Position numbers and translations under genes: made by a program
The notes under the pieces: generated by a model
Database searches by the model: none
Told to the model about the DNA's origin: nothing
What the model saw: only the letters and a program-made list of their open reading frames with translations
Source: Sporobolomyces roseus
Lineage: Eukaryota > Basidiomycota > Microbotryomycetes > Sporidiobolales > Sporidiobolaceae
Assembly (NCBI GenBank): GCA_016617785.1
Contig: JADILM010000006.1
Location: 1,426,001 to 1,490,000, forward strand
Direction: 5' to 3'
DNA length: 64,000 nt
In this document: positions 29,297 through 39,578 of the stretch, piece after piece
How positions within the stretch are numbered: position 1 is the stretch's first letter
How the letters are laid out: each line of letters starts with the position of its first letter

Positions 29297-30180
29297 TGAA
29301 GGGGTGTGTTGAAAAGAGAGAGAACAAGTCGCGCTGGACGTGTAGCAGAGGAGTGAAAGGAGTTGCGAAGAATGCAGGATGACCTCCTGACCTTTTTTTC
29401 GAAAAAAGTTAGCAGGAGGCGACCGACTCCTTCTCAGTCAATCTCCCTCCTGCGAAATTTCCTGAGGAAGCCGATAAGTCCTGACGCGGTAATCTACTGC
29501 GAGAGTAGAGAGTCGTGCCTGTCGGATTTCCTGCACCGAATCGTTCCCTTGAAGCGAAAAGCGAAAGAGCATTCCTAATGCCAGTCGAAAACGAAATCTT
29601 CCGAGCGCAGGATTCGTTCGCACTTCTCATGTCTTCATCTGAGCGTCAAGAGCGAGGTTCAAGCGAGTCGGGTGAGTGGTAAGAGTGAGAAAGGAGAAAT
29701 TTGGAAAATCCTTCTCTATTCGACTCCACCAGTCCTCGTTGTTCGTTCCTGAGTATCGTAGTCTATCATCAAGAGCTACAGTAACGCCGTACAACACGAC
29801 CCAAGACTCTCAGGTGCTTCATTCAACCTCTCTCTCAACTTTCATCAAAAGCAGTGAGCTCTACTTTCCCAAGTCGAGAGGTTGAATGAAGCTTCTCCCT
29901 TGCGAACAAGAAGATACAGGCGAGGAACCGGAGGGAACAGAACCGGTACTTCCGAATCAAGTCTACTCGTTTCGTCGATCAACAAAAATGGCCAAATTTC
30001 CTGCAAGAGCTGTCAATTTCCTGCAGATGATAGACTCTCCCAGAAGCATGAGTTCTATCTCTACATTGAACATCGCTTTATGCGCTTTCGTTTTTCCCGG
30101 AGGCTTGCTGCTTGCTGGGTTTCCATTCTTCGTCGCTTCGTTTTCACTTCACTACAGCTTCTGTTCTCACTCGCTCCACA
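29297..30180. promoter_or_regulatory. Divergent intergenic region between two Ser-rich genes
   Basis: About 880 nt; the two flanking ATGs point outward, so both promoters lie here. An open plus-strand frame 29886-30380 overlaps the next gene's first exon in another register and looks like a shadow. A CT-rich/ACTACAG stretch just before 30181 could be leader sequence or a leader-intron acceptor. Confidence 0.4.
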
Positions 30181-31396
30181 ATGTCTTCAAGGCCTCCTCG
30201 TTCAAGATCCTCAATGTTCATCGCTCCTACAAGGACCCCTTCGCAATCATCGAATGCGTCGAAACCAACTCTCCTTTCGAAACTTCGAAGAGTCAGCTCA
30301 TTCTCGTCCCTCTCCGGCTCCTCTCGCACACCCTCCCCACCGACGACACCAACAGCTCCTTCTTCGCCTTCTATCCGTGACGATTACGATACTCTCCCTC
30401 AAGACATCCCTCCTCGAAGCAGTAGCGTAATGTCTTGGTTCTCAAGCGATGAAGAGGCGGATTCATCGAAACGGCCATGGAAGATGCCCAAATTGCGACG
30501 GAAAAACAGACTTTGTGAGTTCCTCTCTGATGATCGACGTTGACCTCGACTGACGAGTCGTGATCGAGACAGCTCCAAAGAGTCCAACTTTCACTTTCAC
30601 CACTTCAGCCGCTGAACTCGCTTCGGAAAACTCCCGACCATCCTCTTCCCTCGCCGCACCGCTCTACTTCTCCTCAGGACCCTCTCTTCTCCCCGCAGTC
30701 TACCCTCTCGAACTCGACCTCGCTCTCGACTTCGATTGCGCTTTCCCCTCTCAATACGACAGCGACAATTCAGGTCCTCCTTCTCCACCTTTCCCAGAGT
30801 CCTTCTCGATGCCTCGACAATACTTTGGCTCTCCAACAACCATGCTTCATCGACCCCGTGAGAGCGTTTGCTGGTACGACGATCGAGATCAAGAAGAAGA
30901 TCAGGAGGAGGATGTCGATTCGCAAACCCTTTACGCTCCTTCTTCCTCAAGTGACAGTCCACACACCTCCCTAGCATGGTCATCGATTCGAACGTCAAGT
31001 CGGAGCCCGGATATGACAGAAGATGACGAGGTGGAGGACGACGACTTTGGTAAATTCCGACCAGACGAAATCGACCCGGACGTGTGTCGTCAACTTGCAG
31101 CCTTTCGAATTCTCCCCGACGCACCAAAACTCATCGCTACACCTCGTACTCCCTCACTCCGACCTTCTTCCTCGACAGAATCTCTCCTAGATCCTCATTT
31201 TGATTCCCCTTGTACTCCTTCTCCCTCTTCGACTTTCTCCTCTGTCTTCTCCCACACCGCATCAGCAGAACCCGTCTCACCAAAATTCGCTCTCAACTTC
31301 CCTTTGCCCCCTACCTCTCCTCTGTCAACGCAAAAATCAATGTCGTTCGTTAGTTTCGAAATGGACGACGACGAATTCTTTGACTGTACTTCTTAG
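30181..31396 (+). CDS. Hypothetical Ser/Pro-rich protein, 385 residues
   Basis: Exons 30181-30514 and 30573-31396 join in phase over a 58-nt intron (donor GTGAGT, CTGACG branch-like site, acceptor GACAG). The N-terminal third is Ser/Pro/Thr-rich (many SP/TP sites), followed by VMSWFSSDEEADSSKRPWKM and a basic LRRKNRL. The middle is hydrophobic-poor with an acidic stretch (DDRDQEEDQEEDVDS) and DPDVCRQLAAFRIL; the C-terminus is FEMDDDEFFDCTS. The many SP/TP sites suggest phosphorylation by proline-directed kinases, which is inference. No domain recognised. Confidence 0.65.
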
Positions 31397-31659
31397 CATC
31401 TACCTGGCCTCCTTGTCGTACTCTTCTACCAGTCTCTTCGTTATAAGTAGGATGTTTGAATATCTAGATCTTCGCCGGCGAGCGAGATCGAACCCTTGTA
31501 ACTGTAAACACTTTGCTCATTCGCATCCCACTCGCATTCGGACTCTCGTAGCCACGCATCGAAGCAAGAGTCAGAGACACAATGGCGAGAGACGAGAATA
31601 CGCTGCAACAACTTGTATTCACACAACTTCGAGCTCTACTCACTCCTTCCCTCGATGCT

Positions 31660-33797
31660 CTACTTCCCCTTCTTCCCCTTCAAGCCCTCTTTATTCTCCT
31701 TCTCCCACTTCTCGATCCTCTCAGCAACTACATCGACCCCATCCAACCAATTCCCGAAATCCTTCTCGACCATTTCGACTGGAGATCCAAGCTTTGAATA
31801 GAATGTTTGACGAGATGGGCATGCTTTGATCACTATCTGCTCGTCAGGAACCAAGAGCAACCATTAGTCAGTCAGAGTACCGAAGGAAGGAGATGATGTA
31901 AAGAGTGAGACTACCTTGAATAGAGGTCGAACAAGGAAATTGAAATATTTCCCTGTAACGTTACGACAAGCGAAATCATCAGTTCAGGAACAGACACGGT
32001 AGCGAGAGGAGCAACAAGGGAGACTCACAATACTCCTCATCCCAAGCTCTCGTGAAGCTGACGGACAGTTCCTCCTTCTTTTCGCTTCTCAAATTGTGCT
32101 GATAAGCAGTCGAACCAAACTTGAGCATACTGTGCAAACCTTCCATCAAGCTACATCAGTAAGTCGTAGTGGTGTAGCAAGATAGAGGAGACGCACAGTA
32201 ATAACCAATCGACGGCATCAGTCGCGATCTTTCTTCGTTGACCTCGTTCGATGGCAATGATCTGTTCAAGCGTCTCCACTCCCTCTACTTGAGTTCTCGT
32301 TCGAATCTTCTGTACACAAAGAAACATCCGCTATCACTTCAGCCCAGTTAGAGGGAGAGGATAGCGAGATTTGAAAGCGCACCTTGAGTTCGCCAACGAT
32401 ATCGCTGGTACATAACCCAGCTAATCCCGGTGCAAGGTGTTCTATGCATCCACTCGTCCCACCGTCTTTATCAGCTCAGGAAGAACGGTAGGAAGACGGT
32501 GAGAGCTGGTGAATGCATACCTGCTAATCTGATGAGTCCTTCGCAAGCCAAACAGAAATCTTCCGCGTTCGTCCCCTTCTCACTAGTCCACGAAACATCA
32601 TTGAAGTCCTGTAAGACTCACCTCAACCTCTCAGCCTCGATCGATACGCTGACTCTGCTGAAACGAGAGTCGGGAGACTCACTTTGTGATCTGAATCTTT
32701 CTGTTTTCCAAACCAACTCCACCCTTGGTCCTCTTTAAGCTCTCCCTTCTCCTTCCCCCTCTCTTCTCTCCCCTTGAAATCCTTCACGAATCTCTCCAAA
32801 GCTTCCTCGACTCCTTTCCTCTCATCCTCGAGCACTCGCTCAATCAAAACTTCTTTCTCTTCTTCAGGCAGGTCTCTTGATGTCGATGGAGCGGAGCTGT
32901 AGAAGGTGGAGAGACAGAGAGTTGCGCGATGAGAGAGACGCGAGAGGGAGGTGGAGAGGGATTGGGAGCGTCGGAAGAGTGACATGTCGGAGTTTGGGAG
33001 GATGCGAAAGGGTTGTGGTGATGCGGGTGACGAGGGAGGAAGACTCGAAGGCCCGAATAAGGGAGAGGTAGGTTCGAGAGCTGGCTTCAGAAAGTCGAGA
33101 GAGGTAGAGGGCAATGTCGAGATTGCTTGCGAAGTCAGTTGCTCCTCTTCGTCTAGCTGAAGCGGATTGAACGGGAATGAAGAGGAGTGGGGAGAGGAAG
33201 AGAGGGAAAGAGGAGAAGGAGGTTGATGCAGTCCAACCAGATCCGAGGATATTTCGGAGAATTCGGGTATAGGAAATCGATCGCTTGATCTTGCCTCCTC
33301 CTCCTCGACTGCTTCGACCTTGTCTATATCTCCTGTATCCTCGAATTCTGTCTCGTCCTCCTCTGTCGTCCCGTAGTAATCCCTCATTGCCTCCTGCATC
33401 GCTCGCCTCAATTCCCTTTCCTCCTCGTCCTCGTCTATCCCTCCTCCGACCTCTCCCTGTCTTCCCTCCGACCGTCCTTCTTTCACAAGCTTGTCTTGTC
33501 CATCGCTCGGTTGATTCGTCGAAGCTTCGGTTGCTGTCGTCGATAAAGTCGAAGATGATTCTCCCCAAACAGCTGTAAAACGCCTTCCCCAAACTACATC
33601 AGCCCTCTACTCTTCGGCTCGCATAGTTATAGGAAATGACTCACATCGTATGACGCTCCCCGCTAAGTGAATAGGAGCCGTGTAGAAAAGGTAGGTGCTC
33701 GTAGAATAGAGAACCTTTTTTTTCTCGTCAGGTCAGCCCTCATGAGTCTGACGAGGAGGAAGTGAGGAGAGAGTGTGAAGGAGGGGCTCACCGACAT
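31660..33797 (-). CDS. GLTP-domain protein with long N-terminal extension
   Basis: Nine exons, 33797-33792, 33714-33645, 33572-32683, 32608-32521, 32441-32383, 32309-32197, 32150-32029, 31952-31915 and 31836-31660, give 520 residues. The first ~320 residues are a Ser/Glu-rich extension with a possible hydrophobic start (VLYSTSTYLFYTAP). The rest is a glycolipid-transfer-protein fold: DFNDVSWTSEKGTNAEDF, LCTSDIVGELKKIRTRT, DAVDWLLLLMEGLHSMLKF, YFNFLVRPLFK and IVIKACPSRQTFYSKLG. Compared with the adjacent classical GLTP, the Asp of the D-x3-N-x2-K headgroup motif is kept (DIVGELK) but the Asn is Glu, and the histidine before the F-V-V-R-P block is replaced. Lipid transfer may therefore be altered or lost (inference). 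Exon 1 is just ATG TCG. Confidence 0.85.
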
Positions 33798-34212
33798 GTT
33801 CGCCTCAGTGAGTGGATTGGTCGAAGGAGGAAGGGAGAGCAAGAGGGAGAAAGGGAGACTTGTGGGGAGAGTGAAAGGGCAAAAAGGAGGGAGGGGCTAG
33901 CTTGGATGATTATCGATGAAGTGGGTGAGTAACAGATTGCGGGAGGGAGCTGCAAGAAACCAGGAGGTAGAAGCGATACTGATTTCGGGAGATTTTTCCG
34001 CGTGAGAGTCGACGAAAAGAGCAAAATTTCGACGAACGCTCACTCATCGGGCCGACGATGACCTCCTCCTCCTCCTCCTCGGTCAAATAAGAAAGAGGCT
34101 CAGCCTCTCTTTGCAAAAAAAAAAACAGCACTGCCCAAAAGGAGAAACAAAAACGACACAAAAAGATCGTCTAAAACTAAAACTAAAACTTAATCCTTCA
34201 TTCCCGAACTCC
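33798..34212. other. Intergenic between GLTP paralogues
   Basis: About 415 nt containing the promoter of the long GLTP gene, an A run (34118-34128) and a (CCT)n-like stretch at 34062-34079. I see no gene. Confidence 0.4.
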
Positions 34213-35234
34213 CTACATTCCCTTTGCGTAATTACCTTTGACGTAGAAAGCTTCCAACCTAGCAATGATATCCCCCAACGCAGTGTTCCACTTCAATAAT
34301 TCCTGATCAACTTCTGCGGTAGGAGGTCCGAGTTTCGCGTAGAAGTCGGCTCGGTAAGGACAGGCTTTCATTGCCAACTACATGCGTGAACGAGTGAGGG
34401 AGGAGGGAGGAGGGAGGGAGACAAAAAGATCAGTTGCTGTTTTCAAAGGGAGAAGATCGGAGGAAAGGGGAAATGGGGGGAAGACGTACGGAGAATACGG
34501 GTCTAACGACGAAAGAATGATATTGTTTCAAAGTGACTTCGTAAGCACCTTGGAAAGAAGTGTTCAATTCTTCTTGTTTGTTGGCTTGAGATCTTTGTAG
34601 AGCAGTTTGAGTGAATTTTAAACCCCTACAAAATTCACCACACTCTCTGGTTAGTGTACGAGGTACGAAGGGAGATGGGAAGAGGATGGAAGACAAGTAC
34701 CGGATTAACCATAAGAGACCTTCGGTTGCGGTTTTCTTCTTTTCAGTTTTCTCTCCGTCTACTAAGAGTTCCAAGGTAGAGTTGCCAGCAGGGTTCGATT
34801 CGTATCGATCACGGATTTTCTGTAAGATCCTCGATCTTCTGCTTCAGCGCCTCACACAGACAAGGGAGGTGGTGAGAGATCTCACCTTTACGTTCCCATT
34901 CATATCATTCTTGACAACTGAGAATGCTGCACTTCCGAGGAGATCTGTACACCTCGAATGATCTCCTACGTCAGTCCAAGATGAACATGAACGCGTAAGA
35001 TGAGAAAGAGAGAGCCGTACCGAATATTCCGATTAAACCTTGAGTAGCTTCGAGGAACTCTTTCGTGTCTACACCTTGTTCAGTTACTGGTACATCCGCG
35101 AATGACTAGACATTATCCCAAAATGATCAAGAGAGAGTCAGAAGAGGTTTGAAGTGAGAGGGTCGTGTCGTGGAGGGGGAACCGAGAGAGAGAGAGAGAC
35201 GCACCTTTTGAACAGTCTCGAAATAGGTGGCCAT
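34213..35234 (-). CDS. Glycolipid transfer protein (GLTP/HET-C2 type)
   Basis: Exons 35234-35205, 35105-35021, 34944-34886, 34819-34701, 34625-34490 and 34377-34213 give 197 residues, close to the usual ~200. GLTPs move glycosphingolipids between membranes in the cytosol. Headgroup-binding residues of the family are present: D and N and K in NDMNGNVKK (D-x3-N-x2-K), Trp in LLWLIRGLKFTQ, and His in LKQYHSFVVRPVFS; KACPYRADFYAKLG follows. Introns carry GTGCGT, GTACGG, GTGAGA, GTACTT and GTACGT donors. It lies directly upstream, in tandem, of a longer GLTP paralogue on the same strand, and is divergent to QCR9 with 138 nt between ATGs. Confidence 0.93.
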
Positions 35235-35372
35235 TATATCTGTATCTAGTGTGGCAGACTGAGCAGGTAAAGAATAACGAGGAAGAATGGGGGGGAAGTC
35301 AAGAGGAAGAGAGGGAAGGTTCCTCCTCGTTCCTCCCCTCCACCTCCCACTCATTCCGAACACACTTACACT

Positions 35373-35899
35373 ATGCCTGCGGTACATTCTTACTCTATAC
35401 CTCTCTCTCTCTGAACCCTAGCTGACTCAACAGAGAGTGTTTGTTGTTTAGGTTGGTAAATCTTTCGCTTCGCTTTTCTCCCGAAACTCGGTATTCGTAG
35501 GTACCGTATTCTTTGGTGAGCTACCACTCGATATTCTTCAGTACTGTTGGTCCACCCGCTGACTGTCTTTACCTCGCCGTGTTGCCTCGCCACCTTTTCT
35601 TCCCAATCTTCATCAACTCGAATTCTACAACTTCCCCTTTTCCACCCACTCCACTCGTATTGTAATGTGTTCACGTATGATGGGATTAAATACGTGGGTG
35701 AAAATAGGTGCTTTCGCATTCGGAATCGGTTACGATAAAGTAACTTCGGGATTCTGGGATTCTCACAACGCTGGTAAACAATGGAAGGAGTAAGTTCACT
35801 TACATTTTCCTCACTTGCCACGCTCTTGAGAGAACGCTGATTGAAGTTGCTTCTGAATTCACCAGCATCCGAGGTAAATACGTCGAGGCAGAACAATAA
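35373..35899 (+). CDS. QCR9: Cytochrome bc1 complex subunit 9 (QCR9/UQCR10 family)
   Basis: Four exons, 35373-35381, 35450-35513, 35708-35789 and 35866-35899, give 62 residues. The order is a short basic start (MPAVGKSFASLFSRNSVF), one membrane helix (VFVGTVFFGGAFAFGIGY) and the family ending FWDSHNAGKQWKDIRGKYVE, which is diagnostic for the small complex III subunit. The protein crosses the mitochondrial inner membrane once and helps hold the Rieske and cytochrome c1 parts. The first coding exon is only 9 nt; small size and four exons would hide this gene from simple searches. Convergent or overlapping features are absent. Confidence 0.92.
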
Positions 35900-36428
35900 A
35901 CGGTGAGAGAATTGCTCGAGGAGGGGCTATGTAGACTTCTAGGGGGCAGGGACGAAGGAGAATTCAATCAAACTGTTAGACTGAATGTGATCGGGGGCAA
36001 AGAGAGAGGATTCAAGTAAACGCGAAGAGATTCGAGTAAATTTCAGTTTATGGGACGAGAATCGAACAGGCCGTAGAGGGAACAGGTAGGAGTGACACAG
36101 CGGTGGATAGTGAGATGTACCGCTCACGGGCTCAGCGGACGGAAGACGCGAAAGAGAGCGAATCTTTCTTGAAGGCGAAGAACGAAAGAAAGCCCGCATT
36201 GTCAATCTTTCGTCTCGTCTTCGCTTACTTCTCACTCAATCGATGAACGCACGAGATAGCCTCGATTTGAGATTATAACTTGTCGGTGCTGTACTCGTGT
36301 CGAGGTCCTTCAAGAGATTCAGTGCTTTGTCATCAGAAGTTGCGATGAACTTCCCTCTCTCTCTCTTTCCTTCCCTTCACTTTCTTCCTCCGCCCAACTT
36401 GTCCCCACTCTTGTACATAGACTCGAAA
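35900..36428. other. Intergenic, promoter of the carrier gene
   Basis: About 530 nt between QCR9 and the next plus-strand ATG. CT-rich leader at 36351-36400. An in-frame upstream start at 36297 gives no recognisable extension. I see no gene. Confidence 0.35.
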
Positions 36429-38106
36429 ATGTCTGATCCACCCATCCCGTCCCACTCGACCGAGCGAACACCTCTCCTCGCCCAACTCCCCTCGAAATCT
36501 CGATCAACCTCCACTCAGTCCACCTCCCCTCCTTCATCTCCCACTACGCCCACTGCTAGCTTATCCTTATCCTCTCATCTCAAAAGTACTACCGAGCCGG
36601 AAGAACCAGATGCAAAGAGTGTTTGGAAGAAAATGGGGAAATTTGTATTGATTTGGGGAACTATCGGAGTGGTCGTCATCGTTTGTATCGTACAGAGTGT
36701 GAGGAAGGGGAATGGAGAATTCGATTGGAAGGATGCGTTGAGGAAAGCGGGGGGAGGCGTAAGTTTCAAAAAAAGACTCGCTCGAAGTTTTCGGATCATT
36801 CGTGAGGCCTGAGGGCTGACAATCTTTCCCTCTCTCTCCTTGCATGCATGCTACCATCCTGTTCGTAACTATTCCCAATCTCGCTCTTCGCCGACGCCTC
36901 TAAAAATCCCTCACCTTGACCTCCGAATCAATCTCGTTCTCGACACACTCTCCACTGCTTCCCTCTTCCCTCTTCCCTCTTCCCTCTACCCCCGTCCCTC
37001 CTCCGACCTCCCCTCTTCCTCTCTCGCCCTCCCATTTCCCATCCCTCAGGGTTTAGCCGGTGCCCTCTCGATGATCCTCCAAGTACTCCTCCTCCTCCCA
37101 TTACGAACCCTAATGAATTATCAATACCGACACGGCACGTCTCTCTCTACCGCCTACACAACCCTCCGCTCCCAAGGTCGATCAAGATTCTACGCCGGAT
37201 TGTTACCTGCGTTGATACAAGGCCCCGTAGCGAGGTTTGGGGATACCGCTAGTAATGTTGGAGTTTTGGCTCTGTTGGAGGGAAACGCTTGGGCTAGGAA
37301 TTTACCGACTGCGGTCAAGACTGCTTTGGGGAGTTTGTTGGGTGCTTTGTTTAGGATGGTGTTGATGCCCGTGGACTGTTTGAAGGTGAGCACAAAATAA
37401 CGATTCCTTGAGCCTACTTCGGACAGTTGGGAACTGACGAAGTTGAGAGAATCGATCGCTCGTAGACTACGATGCAAACTGAGGGAAATGCAAAAGCTTT
37501 ACCTATCTTGAAAGACCGCATCAAGCTCTATGGACCTGGTAAGCCCCGTCCTCTCTCTTCCTTTTAGACACACTTTGCTGAGTGTCGTTTCTCGCAATCC
37601 AGGTACATTATGGAATGGAGCATTCGCTACAGCAGCTGCAAACTTTGTCGGTTCATTCCCATGGTACGCTCTCGATCTTCTTAACCATCCTCTTTTGCTT
37701 CCGGAACTGATTGTCGAAGTTGAGTTCGTTCAGGTTCGCAACTTACAACTACCTCTCCCTCCACCTTCCCATGCCCTCTTCCTCTCCCTCAGCACATTCC
37801 CACTTCACCTTTATCCTCCTCAAGCTCTCCCGTCAAGCCTTGATAGGATTCATTTCCTCCGTCGTATCCGACACCATTTCAAACTCTCTCCGAGTGATCA
37901 AAACCTATCGACAAACCGCTCAAGGTGACGTAGGCTACAGAGAAGCGGTGAAAGAGATCTTGAGTAAAGAAGGAGCGAGAGGATTGTTTGGGAGAGGATT
38001 GAAAACTAGGTTATTGGCGAATGGGTTGCAGGGTGTTTTGTTTAGTGTGTTGTGGAGAGTGTTTCAGGACTTTTTGGAGGGGAAGGAGAAGGATGGTGGG
38101 AAGTGA
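36429..38106 (+). CDS. Divergent mitochondrial carrier (SLC25) family protein
   Basis: Exons 36429-36758, 37050-37385, 37466-37538, 37603-37663 and 37734-38106 give 390 residues. The first 110 residues are an extension with a single membrane segment (FVLIWGTIGVVVIVCIVQSV). Then follow carrier-like repeats: GLAGALSMILQVLLLLPLRT, GPVARFGDTASNVGVLALLE, and the signature P-x-D-x2-K in LMPVDCLKTTMQTEG, LWNGAFATAAANFVGSFPW, and a last repeat with LRVIKTYRQTA and RGLFGRGLKTRLLANGLQG. Only one of three PxDxxK motifs is intact, so the substrate cannot be guessed. Inner mitochondrial membrane is expected for the family, but the N-terminal membrane segment is odd. The first intron is unusually long (291 nt). 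Confidence 0.8.
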
Positions 38107-38489
38107 AAAGGAGGAGGGGAAAGAGGGAGGTATCTTTATTTTGAGAACTTTATCTTTGTTGTTGCGAAATTCATGTATTCGAGCATACTCAGTTCCCGCC
38201 TCCTGGCGTCACTTTACGCCTCGTTCATAATTGAAAGTCTTCCTTGCGCTCGAGATTGAACAAGTGCGAAGCTAAGGGTCCTGTGAATCGACCGATGTGG
38301 AACCATGATTTGTTTTTATGGTTCGCAACTCCCTTCTCGTCTCGACGTCGCTTGACAAGGCTTTCGGGCGATCGCGTTCGACAGATAGTTGAACGACTTG
38401 ACATACACATTGTAGGCTAATAGAAGCAAGAGTAACAATTCGAAGTGAGAGGGACAAAGGGAAGGAAGCGTTTTTTACCGATGGTGACC
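38107..38489. other. Intergenic next to transporter fragment
   Basis: About 380 nt with no recognisable gene; it separates the carrier gene's stop from the broken transporter copy. Confidence 0.35.
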
Positions 38490-39316
38490 ATCAACATTCT
38501 GCAGTTTGCGAAGCGGTTGGCAACACATTCAGCGATGAGCCTATAGTAGAGAGCACAAGGAGACTATTCGGCTCGGGCTGCGAAGATATCTAGCGACATG
38601 TCGAAGTTTACAGCGAAATGATTTGGAAGGAGCGACCGGCGCAGTCGAGGAGAGCGGCGTCGAAAGTGTTGCATCCCGTGGTTATATCTGTCAGTGGTAG
38701 GTGGCGGGGCTTGCGGTCGCTGTATCTGTGCAAGCCGCAGCGATACAGCAAAGGAGGGATTTACTCGGGTGACGTGAGATACGAAAGAAAGGGTCGTTGC
38801 TCAGAGATAACCACGATCTTATGCCACCGATCACTCTGCTCAGCACTCCTTGGTACTTGTGGACTCGTTCTACGAGCGGAGCTGATGGTCGGCCTCTCCA
38901 AGGTTGCGGTCTCGGGATTTGTTTGAGGCGAACATGATAGCCCAAAGGATACCGTGAGCAGCGAGCTTGGCCAAGTACCCTCCCACTTGAGTAGTAGAAG
39001 GAGAGTAGGGAGAAGGAGAAGAGGAGGAAGAAGAAGAAGGAGGCGAAAAGTCAGTGATCGGATATAGACGAAGGGAACGAAACGAAGCGAGAGGGGAGAG
39101 ACTCACTCATGGCATAAGCACCTGATTGGTATCGAGGCTTCTCGTTGGCGTAGATAAATTGAGGACCAGCCATGTTACCCGCGCAATAGGCAGCGAAAAC
39201 CATAGCCGAAGTGATGGATTTCTTACTGTTTCGTTTGAAAGAAAGGAAAGGGTCAGTTTCGACTGCTTCTGATGATATAGAGGTGAGGCAGAGAGTAACG
39301 GACGTGTATCCGCCCA
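38490..39316 (-). pseudogene. Rearranged inverted partial copy of the allantoate-permease-type transporter gene
   Basis: Read on the minus strand, 39314 down to about 38886 matches 45856-46290 of the intact plus-strand transporter gene, introns included, at high identity (for example AMVFAAYCAGNMAGPQFIYA and GILWAIMFASNKSRDRNLGE are unchanged). A second block, about 38690 down to 38490, matches 45448-45655 (the FDAALLDCAGRS and NRFANCRMLMVTIG exons). In the copy the 3' block comes first and the mid block second, separated by about 195 nt of unrelated sequence, and the exon 45720-45868 is missing apart from its end. There is no start and no complete frame, so it cannot encode the transporter. 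Near identity of intron sequence indicates DNA-level duplication, not retroposition. Confidence 0.9.
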
Positions 39317-39578
39317 TACAGTGGATCTTTAGCATACCTCGGTCGTGATGAACAGATCAGGAAAAACGGGACAAGACCAAAAAAAGGGTTTGCGTATTAG
39401 AGGATAGAACAAAGCTCGCGATCTCGAATTGCGAATACTGAGAAGAAGTAGAAGATCAAGCAAGGGAGACAACTGCTACAACAAGATGAGAAATAAGGCG
39501 AAACGGGAATAGTGCGTAAAAAAAAACGAGAGTGAGAAGAAATACAAGAATCAGATGTGAACGACACGACGAAGCTCC

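Noticed and set aside
29886..30380. Plus-strand open frame of 164 codons with a hydrophobic stretch
   Set aside because: It overlaps the first exon of the gene at 30181 in another register and has no family features; treated as a shadow.
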